Part shown: in pieces, positions 63,981-64,000 of the stretch
Position numbering within the stretch: position 1 is the first letter of the stretch
Layout of the letters: the number at the start of each line of letters is the position of its first letter
Source: Desulforapulum autotrophicum HRM2
GTDB lineage: Bacteria; Desulfobacterota; Desulfobacteria; Desulfobacterales; Desulfobacteraceae
DNA length: 64,000 nucleotides
Direction of reading: 5' to 3'
Assembly (NCBI RefSeq): GCF_000020365.1
Contig: NC_012108.1
Location: forward strand, 2,790,001 to 2,854,000
The notes under the pieces: generated by a model
The model's database searches: none
What the model saw: only the letters and a program-made list of their open reading frames with translations
What the model was told of the DNA's origin: nothing
Position numbers and translations under genes: made by a program

Positions 63981-64000
63981 AAATTACTTATCTTCTGCCG

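Noticed and set aside
63863-64000. Glycine riboswitch upstream of gcvH
   Set aside because: The visible leader is occupied by the dispersed repeat and shows no tandem glycine-aptamer pattern; a riboswitch beyond the window edge cannot be excluded.

Overview
The window is about 50% GC and gene-dense, and it looks like a housekeeping stretch of a chromosome from a marine-type Desulfobacterota (Desulfobacterales, Desulfobacterium/Desulfobacula-like). This is inferred from gene content: a mitochondrial/spirochaete-like EF-G standing alone, the plant-type DapB, a split glycine dehydrogenase (GcvPA/GcvPB) next to lipA/lipB, DHA2, ZIP and CBS proteins, and many small orphan families. No rRNA, tRNA, insertion sequence, prophage or CRISPR array was seen.

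Layout. 0-5 kb: a truncated GAF plus degenerate cyclase protein, a RelA-type alarmone synthetase, a DUF1499 lipoprotein, a PIN-GNAT-PUA-like fusion and a SLOG-like protein. 5-10 kb: aminopeptidase N, probably from a leaderless transcript, a small RR-rich protein, a bacterial CULT-domain (cereblon-like) protein divergent from a LuxR regulator whose phosphoacceptor Asp is replaced by Cys, and a small secreted protein. 10-19 kb: an EI24/CysZ membrane protein, a class IV aminotransferase, a second cyclase, an operon of ThiS/MoaD-like, ZIP, CBS-ACT and MFS genes, and adenine deaminase. 19-24 kb: manC, algH, a dynamin-like GTPase and a universal stress protein. 24-33 kb (mostly minus): HD hydrolase, DUF1232-DnaJ, dapB, an AmgK-MurU fusion, plsB, RNase H and NamZ. 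33-44 kb: hisC-cmk-rpsA-sppA, a Sua5/YciO protein, guaB-dnaE. 44-51 kb: BON lipoprotein, DjlA-like protein, PlsC-hydrolase fusion, RecA-fold ATPase, fusA. 51-59 kb: rsmG, then ileS-lspA-lgt-holA-pyk. 59-64 kb: gcvH-gcvPA-gcvPB-lipB-lipA on the minus strand.

Connections. gcvH, gcvPA and gcvPB with lipB and lipA form one compact transcription unit that makes the glycine cleavage/synthase proteins and lipoylates them. NamZ and the AmgK-MurU fusion could together take peptidoglycan glycan ends to UDP-MurNAc. ileS-lspA-lgt links tRNA charging with lipoprotein maturation, a common bacterial grouping.

Non-coding structure. The most unusual DNA is the 570 bp gap before hisC (32648-33217). It holds a roughly 100 bp dispersed repeat in tandem, with further copies before gcvH and probable remnants elsewhere, and a 140 nt segment that folds as a three-way junction with a 25 bp closing stem whose only two non-Watson-Crick pairs are G-U. 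A second family of 128-162 bp imperfect palindromes fills two gaps between convergent genes. I regard the 32.8-33.2 kb element and the CULT/pseudo-receiver pair as the best candidates for something undescribed.
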